A stretch of 64,000 bases of DNA from JAJPJE01 sp963724985 (GTDB lineage Bacteria; Acidobacteriota; Terriglobia; Terriglobales; Acidobacteriaceae), in NCBI GenBank assembly GCA_963724985.1, contig CAVRWV010000008.1:124001-188000 (forward strand), read 5' to 3'. Within the stretch, counting starts at the first letter, position 1, and each line of letters starts with the position of its first letter. Under the pieces are notes generated by a model. The model did no database searches. It saw only the letters and a program-made list of their open reading frames with translations, and had not been told where the DNA came from. Both the position numbers and the translations under genes were made by a program. Below are positions 52,834 through 60,819 of this stretch, piece by piece.

Positions 52834-54498
52834 ATGGCAAAGCAAATCGTACATGGAGAAGAGTCGCGGCAAGCGATCCTGCGCGGCGTCAACCTGCTGG
52901 CGAACGCTGTGAAGGTGACCCTCGGTCCCAAGGGCCGTAACGTTGTCATCGACAAGAAATTTGGATCGCCGACGATAACCAAGGATGGCGTCACGGTTGC
53001 AAAAGAGATCGAACTGCAGGATGGCCTTGAAAACATGGGCGCACAAATGGTGCGTGAAGTCGCCTCCAAGACCAGCGACGTCGCCGGCGACGGGACCACC
53101 ACGGCCACCGTCCTAACGCAGGCCATTTATCGCGAGGGCGTCAAGACCGTCGCAGCCGGAGCCAATCCTATGGCGATGAAACGCGGCATCGAAAAAGCCA
53201 TCACCGTGATTTGCGGAGCAATCGACTCCAAGACCGGCGAGCGCGCCAAAGGCGAACTCGATAAGCTCTCCAAGACCGTCACCGGCGACATGATCGCCCA
53301 GGTTGGCAGCATCTCTGCCAACAATGACGACACCATCGGCCACATCATCGCGGAAGCGATGAAGAAGGTCGGCAAGGATGGAGTGATTACCGTGGAAGAG
53401 TCGAAGACGCTTGAGACCCAGCTCGAAGTGGTGGAAGGCATGCAGTTCGACCGGGGCTACCTCTCGCCGTACTTCGTCACGGATCCTGAACGCATGGAGG
53501 TTGCCTTCGAGAACGCCTATATCCTCATCTATGAAAAGAAGATCAGCTCCATGAAGGACATCCTCCCTCTGCTTGAGGAGATCTCCAAGAGCGGCAAGCC
53601 GCTGCTTATCGTCGCAGAGGATATTGAAGGAGAGGCCCTGGCAACTCTAGTCGTCAATAAGCTGCGTGGGACGCTGCAGGTTGCTGCCGTAAAGGCGCCT
53701 GGGTTCGGCGATCGCCGCAAGGCCATGTTGCAGGACATCGCAACGCTTACTGGCGGGAAAGCCATTACCGAAGATCTGGGCACCAAGCTCGAGAACGTGA
53801 AGGTGGAGGATCTGGGACAGGCCAAGAAGGTCACCATTGACAAGGACAATACCACCATCATCGAAGGTAAAGGCAAGCACGCCGACGTCGAAGGCCGGGT
53901 GAAGGAAATTCGCGGCCAAATCGATAAGACAACCAGCGACTACGACCGCGAGAAGCTACAGGAGCGATTGGCGAAGCTGGTCGGTGGTGTTGCCATTATT
54001 AAAGTTGGCGCGGCGACCGAGACGGAAATGAAAGAGAAGAAGGCTCGTGTCGAGGACGCGATGCACGCAACCCGCGCGGCGGTTGAAGAAGGCATCGTCC
54101 CAGGCGGCGGCGTTGCCCTGGCCCGATGCATCCCCGCTCTTGACGAGCTGAAGCTCGAAGGCGATGAGCAAATCGGTGTGAACATCGTGAAGCGCGCCCT
54201 CCAGGAGCCGCTACGCCAGATCGCCGAAAACGCTGGCGAAGAAGGCGCTATCGTCCTAGGCAAGGTCAACGACTCGAAAAACCCTAGTTTCGGCTACAAC
54301 GCGCTGACCGGCGAGTACCAAGACTTGGTCAAAGCTGGTGTACTCGATCCGACGAAGGTCGTGCGCACAGCGCTGAACAATGCCGGCTCGATTGCGGCGC
54401 TGATGCTGACTACCGAAGCTCTTGTGGCTGACATTACGGAAGAGAAAAAAGGCGTTGGCGCTGCCGGTGGCCATGGTGGCATGGGAGACATGTACTGA
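52834..54498 (+). CDS. groEL: Chaperonin GroEL
   Basis: 554 residues. Double-ring ATP-dependent folding chamber. ATP-site motifs: KVTLGPKGRNVVIDK (about 28-42), GDGTTTATVL (about 86-95), ISANNDDTIG, IDKTTSDYDREKLQERLAKL, VEEGIVPGGGVALAR (about 413) and LNNAGSIAALMLTTEALVAD. The C-terminal tail ends GGHGGMGDMY, a shortened variant of the Gly-Met repeat. Complete and likely functional. Because it lies in an island, it may be an extra chaperonin, but this cannot be told without the rest of the genome. Confidence 0.97.
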   Translation: MAKQIVHGEESRQAILRGVNLLANAVKVTLGPKGRNVVIDKKFGSPTITKDGVTVAKEIELQDGLENMGAQMVREVASKTSDVAGDGTTTATVLTQAIYREGVKTVAAGANPMAMKRGIEKAITVICGAIDSKTGERAKGELDKLSKTVTGDMIAQVGSISANNDDTIGHIIAEAMKKVGKDGVITVEESKTLETQLEVVEGMQFDRGYLSPYFVTDPERMEVAFENAYILIYEKKISSMKDILPLLEEISKSGKPLLIVAEDIEGEALATLVVNKLRGTLQVAAVKAPGFGDRRKAMLQDIATLTGGKAITEDLGTKLENVKVEDLGQAKKVTIDKDNTTIIEGKGKHADVEGRVKEIRGQIDKTTSDYDREKLQERLAKLVGGVAIIKVGAATETEMKEKKARVEDAMHATRAAVEEGIVPGGGVALARCIPALDELKLEGDEQIGVNIVKRALQEPLRQIAENAGEEGAIVLGKVNDSKNPSFGYNALTGEYQDLVKAGVLDPTKVVRTALNNAGSIAALMLTTEALVADITEEKKGVGAAGGHGGMGDMY

Positions 54499-54691
54499 TG
54501 CCGATTTGCACGAAATCCAAGCGCTATCGGCCCTGGCATTGGTCTTGGTTTGCCATTTGGCACTCTTGATCCAACGTGAGATGTTCACCCGCATCCAGGT
54601 GCGGCCAAGAAGGGAAGTGCAAGCTGTTCGGATGGAGAACTGGGTATGCCGGCGAGCAGCACAGGATGATTGCAATACGCGTTCCTAGGAT

Positions 54692-54715
54692 CTGATCTGT
54701 TTTGACCAGTTTTCA
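54692..54715 (+). promoter_or_regulatory. Conserved 24-bp dyad box upstream of the repeat protein
   Basis: CTGATCTGTTTTGACCAG then TTTTCA, 42 bp before the ATG 54758. Between box and ATG lies TGACACACTGTC, matched by TGACATAGTGTC at the inverted second gene, and the same AACCGGAGG ribosome binding site. Confidence 0.65.
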
Positions 54716-54757
54716 TGGGCGTCCGCGTGACACACTGTCCTTAAAACCGGAGGCCGT

Positions 54758-55711
54758 ATGCGACGCTTGTGGTTGTTCTTGCTGATCTGTCTGACGATCT
54801 CGGTTGTGCCAGTACTCTCGCAGTCTTCCAATCATGACTCGAACCTTTCAAACTGCACGAACGGCTGGGGAACGTGTGATTACTCGACGCTTACACCCTC
54901 CGAAGCGGTAGATGTCGCGGCGAGTAAACGTCGTAACAATCTGTCGGAGTGCATGAACGGCCGCCAATCATGTGATCATTCGATGCTTACCGCACCCGAA
55001 GCAAGTGCGGTGAGAGCGGCCGAGCATGAAAGCAATTTGTCCGACTGTGAAGAAGGTTGGAGTTCGTGTGACAAATCCAAGCTAAGCACGTCGGAATTGA
55101 CTGGTGTGGCCGAGGCAGAACATAAGCGTAATCTTTCGCACTGCATGGACGGATGGGCACTGTGCGACCACTCTAAACTTACGCAGCTAGAGGCAAAATC
55201 AGTAGCGACGGCCGAACACGAGCGGAACGTCGAGAACTGCAAAAACGCATGGAGCGCGTGCGAGCCATCGATGCTGACGCCCACGGAAGCCGCTGCGAAT
55301 GCAGTGTCCCGCCACCAGCGCAACCTGTCCGATTGCATGGAAGACTGGGGTTCCTGCGACGACTCCCATTTCAGTCAGGCAGAGGCGAGCCAAGTGGCGG
55401 TCGCGAAGTTCAAGAACAAGATTTCTGCGTGCCGAAATGGCTGGGGATCTTGCGAGGTCACCAAGCTTACTGGAGTGCAAGCAGTCGAAATGGCGGCGGC
55501 AGGCCGCCAACACAACTTCTCTAATTGCAAGGACGGCTGGGCGGCTTGTGATCGCTCTCAACTGACGGAACAGGAAACGAGGGAAGTGACAACGGCTGAA
55601 CACCAACGCAACGTATCCGCATGTGAATACGGGTGGCAGCCTTGTGACCGCTCGAAATTGACGGCTTCGGAAGCAATCAGAGTGAGCGCCGCCGAGGGTC
55701 GGAATAAATAA
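54758..55711 (+). CDS. Secreted protein of nine 32-residue two-Cys repeats
   Basis: 317 residues. Signal peptide RRLWLFLLICLTISVVPVLS, then nine tandem repeats of 32 residues with consensus H-x-R-N-L-S-x-C-x2-G-W-x2-C-D-x-S-x-L-T-x2-E-A-x7-A-E. Each repeat has two Cys six apart (C-x6-C), a Trp (conserved in most) and likely two short helices. Example: HKRNLSHCMDGWALCD then HSKLTQLEAKSVATAE. Eighteen repeat Cys and export suggest disulfide-pinned helical hairpins outside the cytoplasm. Not a domain I can name. AACCGGAGG gives a good start. A second, decayed copy lies in inverted orientation at 59784-60737. Confidence 0.8.
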   Translation: MRRLWLFLLICLTISVVPVLSQSSNHDSNLSNCTNGWGTCDYSTLTPSEAVDVAASKRRNNLSECMNGRQSCDHSMLTAPEASAVRAAEHESNLSDCEEGWSSCDKSKLSTSELTGVAEAEHKRNLSHCMDGWALCDHSKLTQLEAKSVATAEHERNVENCKNAWSACEPSMLTPTEAAANAVSRHQRNLSDCMEDWGSCDDSHFSQAEASQVAVAKFKNKISACRNGWGSCEVTKLTGVQAVEMAAAGRQHNFSNCKDGWAACDRSQLTEQETREVTTAEHQRNVSACEYGWQPCDRSKLTASEAIRVSAAEGRNK

Positions 55712-55758
55712 CTGACAATGTTTGTCATTACGTATGGTGACGTGACCCAGGAGTGCAC

Positions 55759-55938
55759 ATGACCGATCTGCGAGATGACCTCTTCGTTATGGTAAAGCAC
55801 GAGCACAATCCAGACGCGAAAGTGGAGAGCGATCCCGGCAAGGAAGCGCAAGAAGTGAAGTCGCGCATGGATGACGATGGCAGTCCCATTATTGGCACCG
55901 TGCCGGATGCGACTGGCTACTCTGGACCTGAGGAGTAG
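55759..55938 (+). CDS. Small acidic hypothetical protein
   Basis: 59 residues from ATG 55759, CAGGAG 6 nt upstream. Sequence MTDLRDDLFVMVKHEHNPDA then a charged tail rich in Lys/Glu/Asp ending GYSGPEE. No signal, no membrane part. It probably belongs to the transcript of the repeat protein, 48 bp after its stop. No family known. Confidence 0.5.
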   Translation: MTDLRDDLFVMVKHEHNPDAKVESDPGKEAQEVKSRMDDDGSPIIGTVPDATGYSGPEE

Positions 55939-55968
55939 CAAGACATTTAGTTCGCTGGAAGAAGGCAA

Positions 55969-56181
55969 ATGATGCAAGTTTACTGGGAAAAACTGGGCAT
56001 TTTGGGACCTGTCTATCGATTACTCGGGGCGGGCCTGAGCAATCACGACATCTCTAAACAACTCAACGTCACAGATTTGGTGATCGACAGTTGCGTGGCT
56101 TGGTTGCTGGTTTTCCTAAATTACTCGAACCGTCCCGACCTGGTGGTGAGAGCCGCCAGTTCCGTTGCCCAGGAAACTTGA
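55969..56181 (+). CDS. Small LuxR/GerE-type HTH protein
   Basis: 70 residues: essentially one helix-turn-helix. LLGAGLSNHDISKQLNVTDL (turn and recognition helices) and SCVAWLLVFLNYSNRPDLVV match the GerE pattern GLSNKEIAxxLxxSxxTVxxH...LgvxnR, though the position of the usual T-V-x-x-H is VIDSC. No receiver or other domain. GAAGG supports ATG 55969. It may regulate the island genes; targets unknown. Confidence 0.55.
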   Translation: MMQVYWEKLGILGPVYRLLGAGLSNHDISKQLNVTDLVIDSCVAWLLVFLNYSNRPDLVVRAASSVAQET

Positions 56182-56242
56182 GAAAAAGGATGACTATCAT
56201 GATCCGCAAGTGAAGTCGAGCGAACTGGGACCTCGTTCGGAG

Positions 56243-56359
56243 TCAGAGAAACAAAACGAGCACCCCCACCAGAATCATTGCACCGCCGATAATCAGGAAT
56301 GCTTGATTCTGGCTAGGCTGCCATCTGATCGCGTCTGTGATGATGTCCAAAATCGCCAT
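56243..56359 (-). CDS. Small single-helix membrane protein
   Basis: 38 residues: MAILDIITDAIRWQPSQNQ followed by AFLIIGGAMILVGVLVLFL. The second half is a hydrophobic helix that ends the protein. The frame is open upstream to 56602, but only this part looks protein-like. No ribosome binding site is obvious. Low certainty. Confidence 0.35.
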   Translation of the reverse strand: MAILDIITDAIRWQPSQNQAFLIIGGAMILVGVLVLFL

Positions 56360-56516
56360 GGTTCGCACCCGCTTTATCGCACAATGAGGTTCCGTCCCGC
56401 ATTCATCGAGGTTCGATGTTTCACAAGCGCGATGGAGCCCCGACGATTTGGCCTTATCGTCTCTAGCGAAGTGATGAATAGAAGCATGAACAAATGGGCG
56501 CAAACCGCGTGTCAGC

Positions 56517-56675
56517 GGAAATGCGATATTACCCAGGTGAACTTCAAGTATTACGTCGGTAACGAGACTTCCGGCAGCTACTTGGGTTATCTCCCTTGCC
56601 ACTTCGACCCTAATTCCAACCGTGGGGTAACGTGGAAATGAGAAGGTATGCAGTAGTGATCGTCGTATCTCTCGG
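56517..56675 (+). repeat. Direct repeat copy 2 (partner at 51679-51839)
   Basis: Same sequence words as copy 1, here followed by a gene that continues. It covers the leader and first codons of the gene at 56638. The upstream part of the repeat is open in frame (SYLGYLPCHFDPNSN) but has no start or known family. Confidence 0.85.
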
Positions 56676-57166
56676 ATTGACCGTTAGCGGCTTTGCCCAG
56701 CGCGGGCTTTGCCCAGCGCGGCGGTAGCCATGGCAATGCTGGTGCTGGTGCTGGTGCTAGTCCCGTGGCCGGCGCTGGAAGCCAAGCAGGGGCATTAGAT
56801 CCGGCTCGCGGGAACAGCGCAGGATCGTTCGGCTCAACCTCCAGCAACATGTCGAAGCAATCTCCTGACACCGCGCTTACCAAGAGTCCGCAACTCGCCT
56901 CGAATCTGGATAAGCTCCTTCCAACTGGAATGACAGCACAGCAGGCTTGCTCGGGATTCAAGAACCTTGGCGAGTGTGTAGCCGCCGTTCACGTATCGAA
57001 CAACCTCAACATTCCGTTTGCCGACCTGAAATCCAGAATGACCGGAACGAACCCGGAGGCACTCGGTAAGGCGATACAGGATCTGAAACCTGATGCCAAT
57101 GCAAAGCAGGAGGCAAAGAAGGGACAAAAGCAAGCCCAACAAGACTTGAACCAAACGGCATCGTAA
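56638..57166 (+). pseudogene. Secreted Gly/Ala-linker protein broken by a 16-bp tandem duplication
   Basis: ATG 56638 starts a signal peptide (RRYAVVIVVSLGLTVSGFAQ). At about 56689-56720 the 16-bp word GCTTTGCCCAGCGCGG occurs twice in tandem. With one copy removed, the frame joins GFAQRGGSHGNAGAGAGASP and continues to 57166 (about 170 residues): a Gly/Ala linker, then a helical domain (LTKSPQLASNLDKLLPTGMT, QQACSGFKNLGECVAAVHVS) and a Lys/Gln-rich tail. With both copies, translation stops after 29 codons. Downstream in-frame starts would lack the signal peptide. A reversible slip could switch the gene, as in phase variation. A decayed copy of its start lies at 51804. Confidence 0.75.
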
Positions 57167-57205
57167 ACGCGTCTCGCAACAAATCTAATGGGTGACCTCG
57201 CCTCG

Positions 57206-57367
57206 TCACAGGGACGCGGTCTTTGTTTTTGGCAAGTTCCTGCGTTTCGAGAGAATTTCTTCCAAATATCTTTCTAGCTCGACCCGCTTTTGCGGGGAGA
57301 GATTACACGTCAACCAATAGCGTGTGAGTTTCTCGTCCAGATCAAGGATTTCAAGGACTCGCTTCAT
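57206..57367 (-). CDS. Tiny basic/acidic helical protein
   Basis: 53 residues: MKRVLEILDLDEKLTRYWLT, CNLSPQKRVELERYLEEILS, then KRRNLPKTKTASL. Strongly helical with heptad-like Leu spacing and a clear coding character. A TATAAT word ends 11 nt before the ATG, and there is no ribosome binding site, so it may be leaderless. No family known. Convergent with the Gly/Ala-linker gene. Confidence 0.5.
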   Translation of the reverse strand: MKRVLEILDLDEKLTRYWLTCNLSPQKRVELERYLEEILSKRRNLPKTKTASL

Positions 57368-57850
57368 TGTCGGGGGAAATTATACGATTCGTACTGCGAT
57401 AGGAATAACTAAAGATTCGAATCGAAAGTAACCATTATTTCGGAGGCCGACTTCTTACGAATCTGAAACAAAAATCGGATTTCCAGCCACAGCCAGGCTT
57501 TTTCGCTATTACGCGTCAGTTCTCACGGCTTTGGCCGAATGACGGTTTCCGAGTTACTTGGCGCCCGGCCGATTTGCAGGTTGTGGATACCTACGTCACT
57601 TTCTGAAAACAGGGTTGTTAGGCGAGAGAGAGTCGATTCACGTACCGTTGTTAATGACAGCATCCGAAGGTAATCGTCGCGAACTGATTCGAAATGCGCA
57701 CACGATGTTGATCCTTCAGAAATTTCCTCTCATGGAGCGAGCATAAAATCTTAGGCCTCCCCGGACGATCAAAGGAGTGTGATCATCGTCACCGTTCGAC
57801 GGTATGTTAGCGAGAGAAGATGAACCTCGAATCGTAGAGGAGTTTCTGCT
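57368..57850. other. Intergenic stretch without recognised gene
   Basis: 483 bp. Short open frames (for instance 57558-57746 plus) lack ribosome binding sites and family patterns. AT content is higher than in the flanks. The end holds the leader of the cNMP-binding gene, with TAGAGGAG at 57835. Confidence 0.5.
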
Positions 57851-58393
57851 ATGGTTTCGAAACGGAATGTGCCGCATAAGGGGATTCCTGCAGCTGCATT
57901 CAAATCGAGAAGCATTGAAAAACTTGCTTGTCAGGTACCACAAGCTGTTCGCACCGAGCTGGCGCAGCTCGGAAAAGCGTACCGCGCCCAAGTTGGCGAG
58001 ATCATCTTCCGCAAGGGCCAGCCTAGCAGAGGAGTTTTCCTGATTGTGAGCGGGCGTGTAGTGCTTTCGACGGACGATACTCCAATTCAAATCACACGCA
58101 TCGGGGAAACGGGTAGCCTCGTCGGTGTGCCAGCCACCATAAACAACCGACCCTATAGCCTCACTGCCGAAGCAATAGAGAAAACAGACCTCATTCACAT
58201 CGGGATTGCCCAGTTCAGGCACCTTTTGAAAAGCAATTCCGCACTCTGCTATTCCATCGTGTCTATGCTGTCACAAGAAATAAGGTCCCTTCGCCTGCCA
58301 GAGATGATTGCACTGAACGTTCGCTGCGCAGGAGACGGAAACATTGCCGCGGTGAACGCGAACTGCAAAGAGCCGGTTCCTCCGCGCAGTTAA
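57851..58393 (+). CDS. Cyclic-nucleotide-binding-domain protein without DNA-binding domain
   Basis: 180 residues. The cNMP-binding beta-roll is present (about 25-140): GEIIFRKGQPSRGVFLIVSG, RVVLSTDDTPIQITRIGETG, LVGVPATINNRPYSLTAEA, and a C-helix SIVSMLSQEIRSLR. The phosphate-binding cassette (GE..-R-A/S) is not conserved: VGVPATINNRPYSLTAEA has no Glu-Leu-Ala. The C-terminus (30 residues) is too short for a CRP-type HTH, so it is not a normal Crp/Fnr regulator. TAGAGGAG at good spacing. Possibly a ligand sensor acting on a partner. Confidence 0.75.
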   Translation: MVSKRNVPHKGIPAAAFKSRSIEKLACQVPQAVRTELAQLGKAYRAQVGEIIFRKGQPSRGVFLIVSGRVVLSTDDTPIQITRIGETGSLVGVPATINNRPYSLTAEAIEKTDLIHIGIAQFRHLLKSNSALCYSIVSMLSQEIRSLRLPEMIALNVRCAGDGNIAAVNANCKEPVPPRS

Positions 58394-58576
58394 GGGATTT
58401 AAGCTGGAGGTCGTCATTGGAGCGGCTGGCTGGGGGTCTAGCGTCGCGTCCAGGACTACAGCGTAGATACCATTCTCGAAACGATCCGCCCAATCGTGAT
58501 TGACTGATGCTCACCAGCCGATCCCTCCAGAAATGTGGGAACTCTCGAATCTGTTCGGACCAGCGATCCTCATCTG

Positions 58577-59030
58577 CTACTGATCACTGCTCTGTGAACC
58601 GATAATCGAAATATGCCAGTCGCCCGATTTATCTGCCTTCGGCACCGAACCTCTTAATCGCCTCCGTGAGAATCGCCCCAGAACGTTGATGTTGTAGTGG
58701 ATGTGAAAACTCTCTTCGGTAATCTCCGTGAAGGCGCCGAAGCGGAATACGCCGGCGTTGTTGACCAGGACGTCCAGTCTTCCGAACGCGGAATCCACCT
58801 CTCTGAATAGGCGCGCGACCATCTGCGGCCTTGGACACGTCGGCTCCCGACCACGACCGCCTCGCCCTGCCGTTGATGATCGTGTGGGCGACACGTTCGG
58901 CGCCTCCCCCTATCGGACGAATAGTTCACGCGACGCGCGCGCCCGTTGTGGCCAAGGCTGTTGCAATCCCAGCGCCTATGCCTTTGGATGTGCCCGTCAC
59001 TATCGCCACTTTGTCTGACAGTTCGCTCAT
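58577..59030 (-). pseudogene. Short-chain dehydrogenase/reductase remnant
   Basis: Starts normally (LSDKVAIVTGTSKGIGAGIA, TALATTGARVA), the NAD(P)-binding TGxxxGIG. It then stops and continues in other frames: NYSSDRGR, GEAVVVG, then VARLFREVDSAFGRLDVLVN followed by NAGVFRFGAFTEITEESFHI (NNAG motif), YNINVLG and a last shifted piece EAIKRFGAEG before a stop. The Ser-Tyr-Lys active-site part (about residues 140-160) and C-terminus are absent. Several insertions and deletions plus truncation make it a true pseudogene. Confidence 0.88.
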
Positions 59031-59269
59031 ATTCACCATTGTTTTTGTCCAACTCCCAATGCAGTGTGTTTGGCTGTTTTTCTCTGATCGGTGCCGTCGT
59101 CACATTTGTCCAGAGGGATGTGCAGGATAACCGTGCCACTCAGCCGCACTGCCATCCTCACCTTTACGCGGGGGCCAATCTTGCTGAGCGCCTTTACTCG
59201 GTGCTGCGCGGTGGAAGAGGAGTTCTAGTCTACGCTTCTATTCCGAGCTAAATCGGCGAGATCCGGAAT

Positions 59270-59422
59270 TTAGTCTGGATCTTCATTCGGCATGATCTCG
59301 TTCCCATCGCTCTTCCTATTGGCATAGAGAAAGGCTGGGTCGAACAAGGCGATGGTTCCGTCGTTGAAATAAACGAGTAACCCGCCCTTGACAACGTCGG
59401 CGCGCAGCACAGTGGCCTTCAT
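59270..59422 (-). CDS. Small hypothetical protein
   Basis: 50 residues from ATG 59422; the frame is open upstream to 59626 but only this part looks conserved in type. MKATVLRADVVKGGLLVYFN then DGTIALFDPAFLYANRKSDG and an acidic end NEIMPNEDPD. A beta-strand-rich mini-protein, of a kind I have seen as a small acidobacterial hypothetical. Weak ribosome binding site. No function known. Confidence 0.55.
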   Translation of the reverse strand: MKATVLRADVVKGGLLVYFNDGTIALFDPAFLYANRKSDGNEIMPNEDPD

Positions 59423-59530
59423 GGCCGAAAGTCTACTCTCTCGAATCCCGGTACTCCCGAATATTTCCGAGAGTGAGCAAAATTGCACACCAATGGGCAA
59501 GGTCGAATCGTAGCCTTGCAATAGGGGACG

Positions 59531-59746
59531 ATGTTTATGCAGGACATTTTTATCCGGGACGATTTGAACGGCGCCATGAGGTCCCGTATTCTCGAACTTG
59601 AATCTCAACGCGCCGGCCTTGAACACGTGCTCACCCTTCCTAATGTCTCCGAAGCCCTAAAGGGTTGGATTAGACCCTATGTGCTTAACATAGAGGTGGA
59701 TCTGCGAGCGCTCCATCATGGGCTCGATCGCATGTTTTGGATATAG
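59531..59746 (+). CDS. Small helical hypothetical protein
   Basis: 71 residues from ATG 59531 with AGGGG upstream. MQDIFIRDDLNGAMRSRILE, LESQRAGLEHVLTLPNVSEA, WIRPYVLNIEVDLRALHHGL: mainly amphipathic helices, no signal peptide. No family recognised. It lies on the opposite strand to, and overlaps the upstream part of, the 59270 frame's open extension. Confidence 0.4.
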   Translation: MFMQDIFIRDDLNGAMRSRILELESQRAGLEHVLTLPNVSEALKGWIRPYVLNIEVDLRALHHGLDRMFWI

Positions 59747-59783
59747 AGACAGGATCCAGAGTAGCCGCTGGCAACCTTGTGAG

Positions 59784-60737
59784 TTACTTATTCGCGCGCT
59801 CGGCGGCTTTCACTCTAACGGCTTCAGACGGCGTCCAATTTCGAGTTATCGCAGGACTCCCAGTCATTCTCACAAGCTGAGACATTGCGCTGGTGATCGA
59901 ACACGGTCACTTCTCTCACTTGTTGGTCCGTCAATTGTGAATGATCGCAACTCTTCCATCCATCCCTGCAATCAGAAAAGTTGTGTTGCCGCTCAGCAGT
60001 CGCCATTTCGGCCGCTTGCGTCCCGCTCAGCTTGGAACCGTCACAAGATCCCCAGCCGTTTCGGCACGCAGCAATTCTGTTCTTGAACTTCGCGACCGCC
60101 ACTTGGCTCGCCTCCGTCTGACTGAGCTTAGAGTCGTCGCAGGAACCCCAGTCTTACATGCATCTGACAGGTTGTGCTGATGGCGGAAAACAGTATTCGC
60201 AGCGGCTTCCGTGGGCGTCAGCATCGATGGCTCGCATGGGCTCCAGGCATTTTTGCAATTCGTGATGTTTTGGTCGTGTTCGGCAGCCAGAACCGTCTTT
60301 GCTTCTGCATCGGTAACTCTAGAGTGGTCGCACAGTGCCCATCCTTCCATGCAGTGCGAAAGATTACGCTTATGTTCTGCATCGGCCACACCAGTCATTT
60401 CCAACTTACTTAGCTTGGATTTGTCACAGGAACTCCAGCCCCCTTCACAGTTAGAGAGGTTTCGTTGTTGCTCCGCCAGTCTTGCTGATTTGGCCTCAGG
60501 AATACTGAGCTTAGAGTAATCACACGATTGGTAACCTCGCATGCAGTCCGAAAGCTCGCGGCGATGTTTACTGGCTGCCACATCCGCGGCTTGCGAAGGG
60601 GTAAGTGCGGTGTAATCGCATGTCCCCCAACCATGTGTGCAGTTTGAAAGGTTCGAGTCATGATTGGAAGACTGCGAGAGTACTGGCACGACCGAGATCG
60701 TCAGACAGATCAGTGAGAGCAGCCACAAGCGTCGCAT
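59784..60737 (-). pseudogene. Second copy of the 32-residue-repeat protein, inactivated
   Basis: Inverted paralogue of the gene at 54758-55711, with the same signal peptide (RRLWLLSLICLTISVVPVLS) and nine repeats. In repeat 6 (about 60140-60165) a one-base deletion and a GAA-to-TAA change occur together, so correcting the shift still gives a stop. Near 59826-59834 there is an extra base before the final repeat end; in the other frame ASEAVRVKAAERANK and a TAA at 59784 are recovered. Two independent lesions show genuine decay. The upstream region keeps the dyad box and the AACCGGAGG site. Confidence 0.88.
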
Positions 60738-60778
60738 ACGCCTCCGGTTCCGAAGACACTATGTCATTCAGCAACTCA

Positions 60779-60802
60779 TGAAAGCTGATCAAAACAGATC
60801 AG
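60779..60802 (-). promoter_or_regulatory. Conserved 24-bp dyad box upstream of the decayed repeat protein
   Basis: Minus strand CTGATCTGTTTTGATCAG then CTTTCA, 41 bp before the ATG 60737. Here the dyad is perfect (CTGATC/GATCAG, 6 bp apart). Confidence 0.65.
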
Positions 60803-60819
60803 GTTCCGGCGAAGCAGAA

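Noticed and set aside
57558..57746. 62-codon plus-strand frame before the cNMP protein
   Set aside because: No ribosome binding site, no family pattern.
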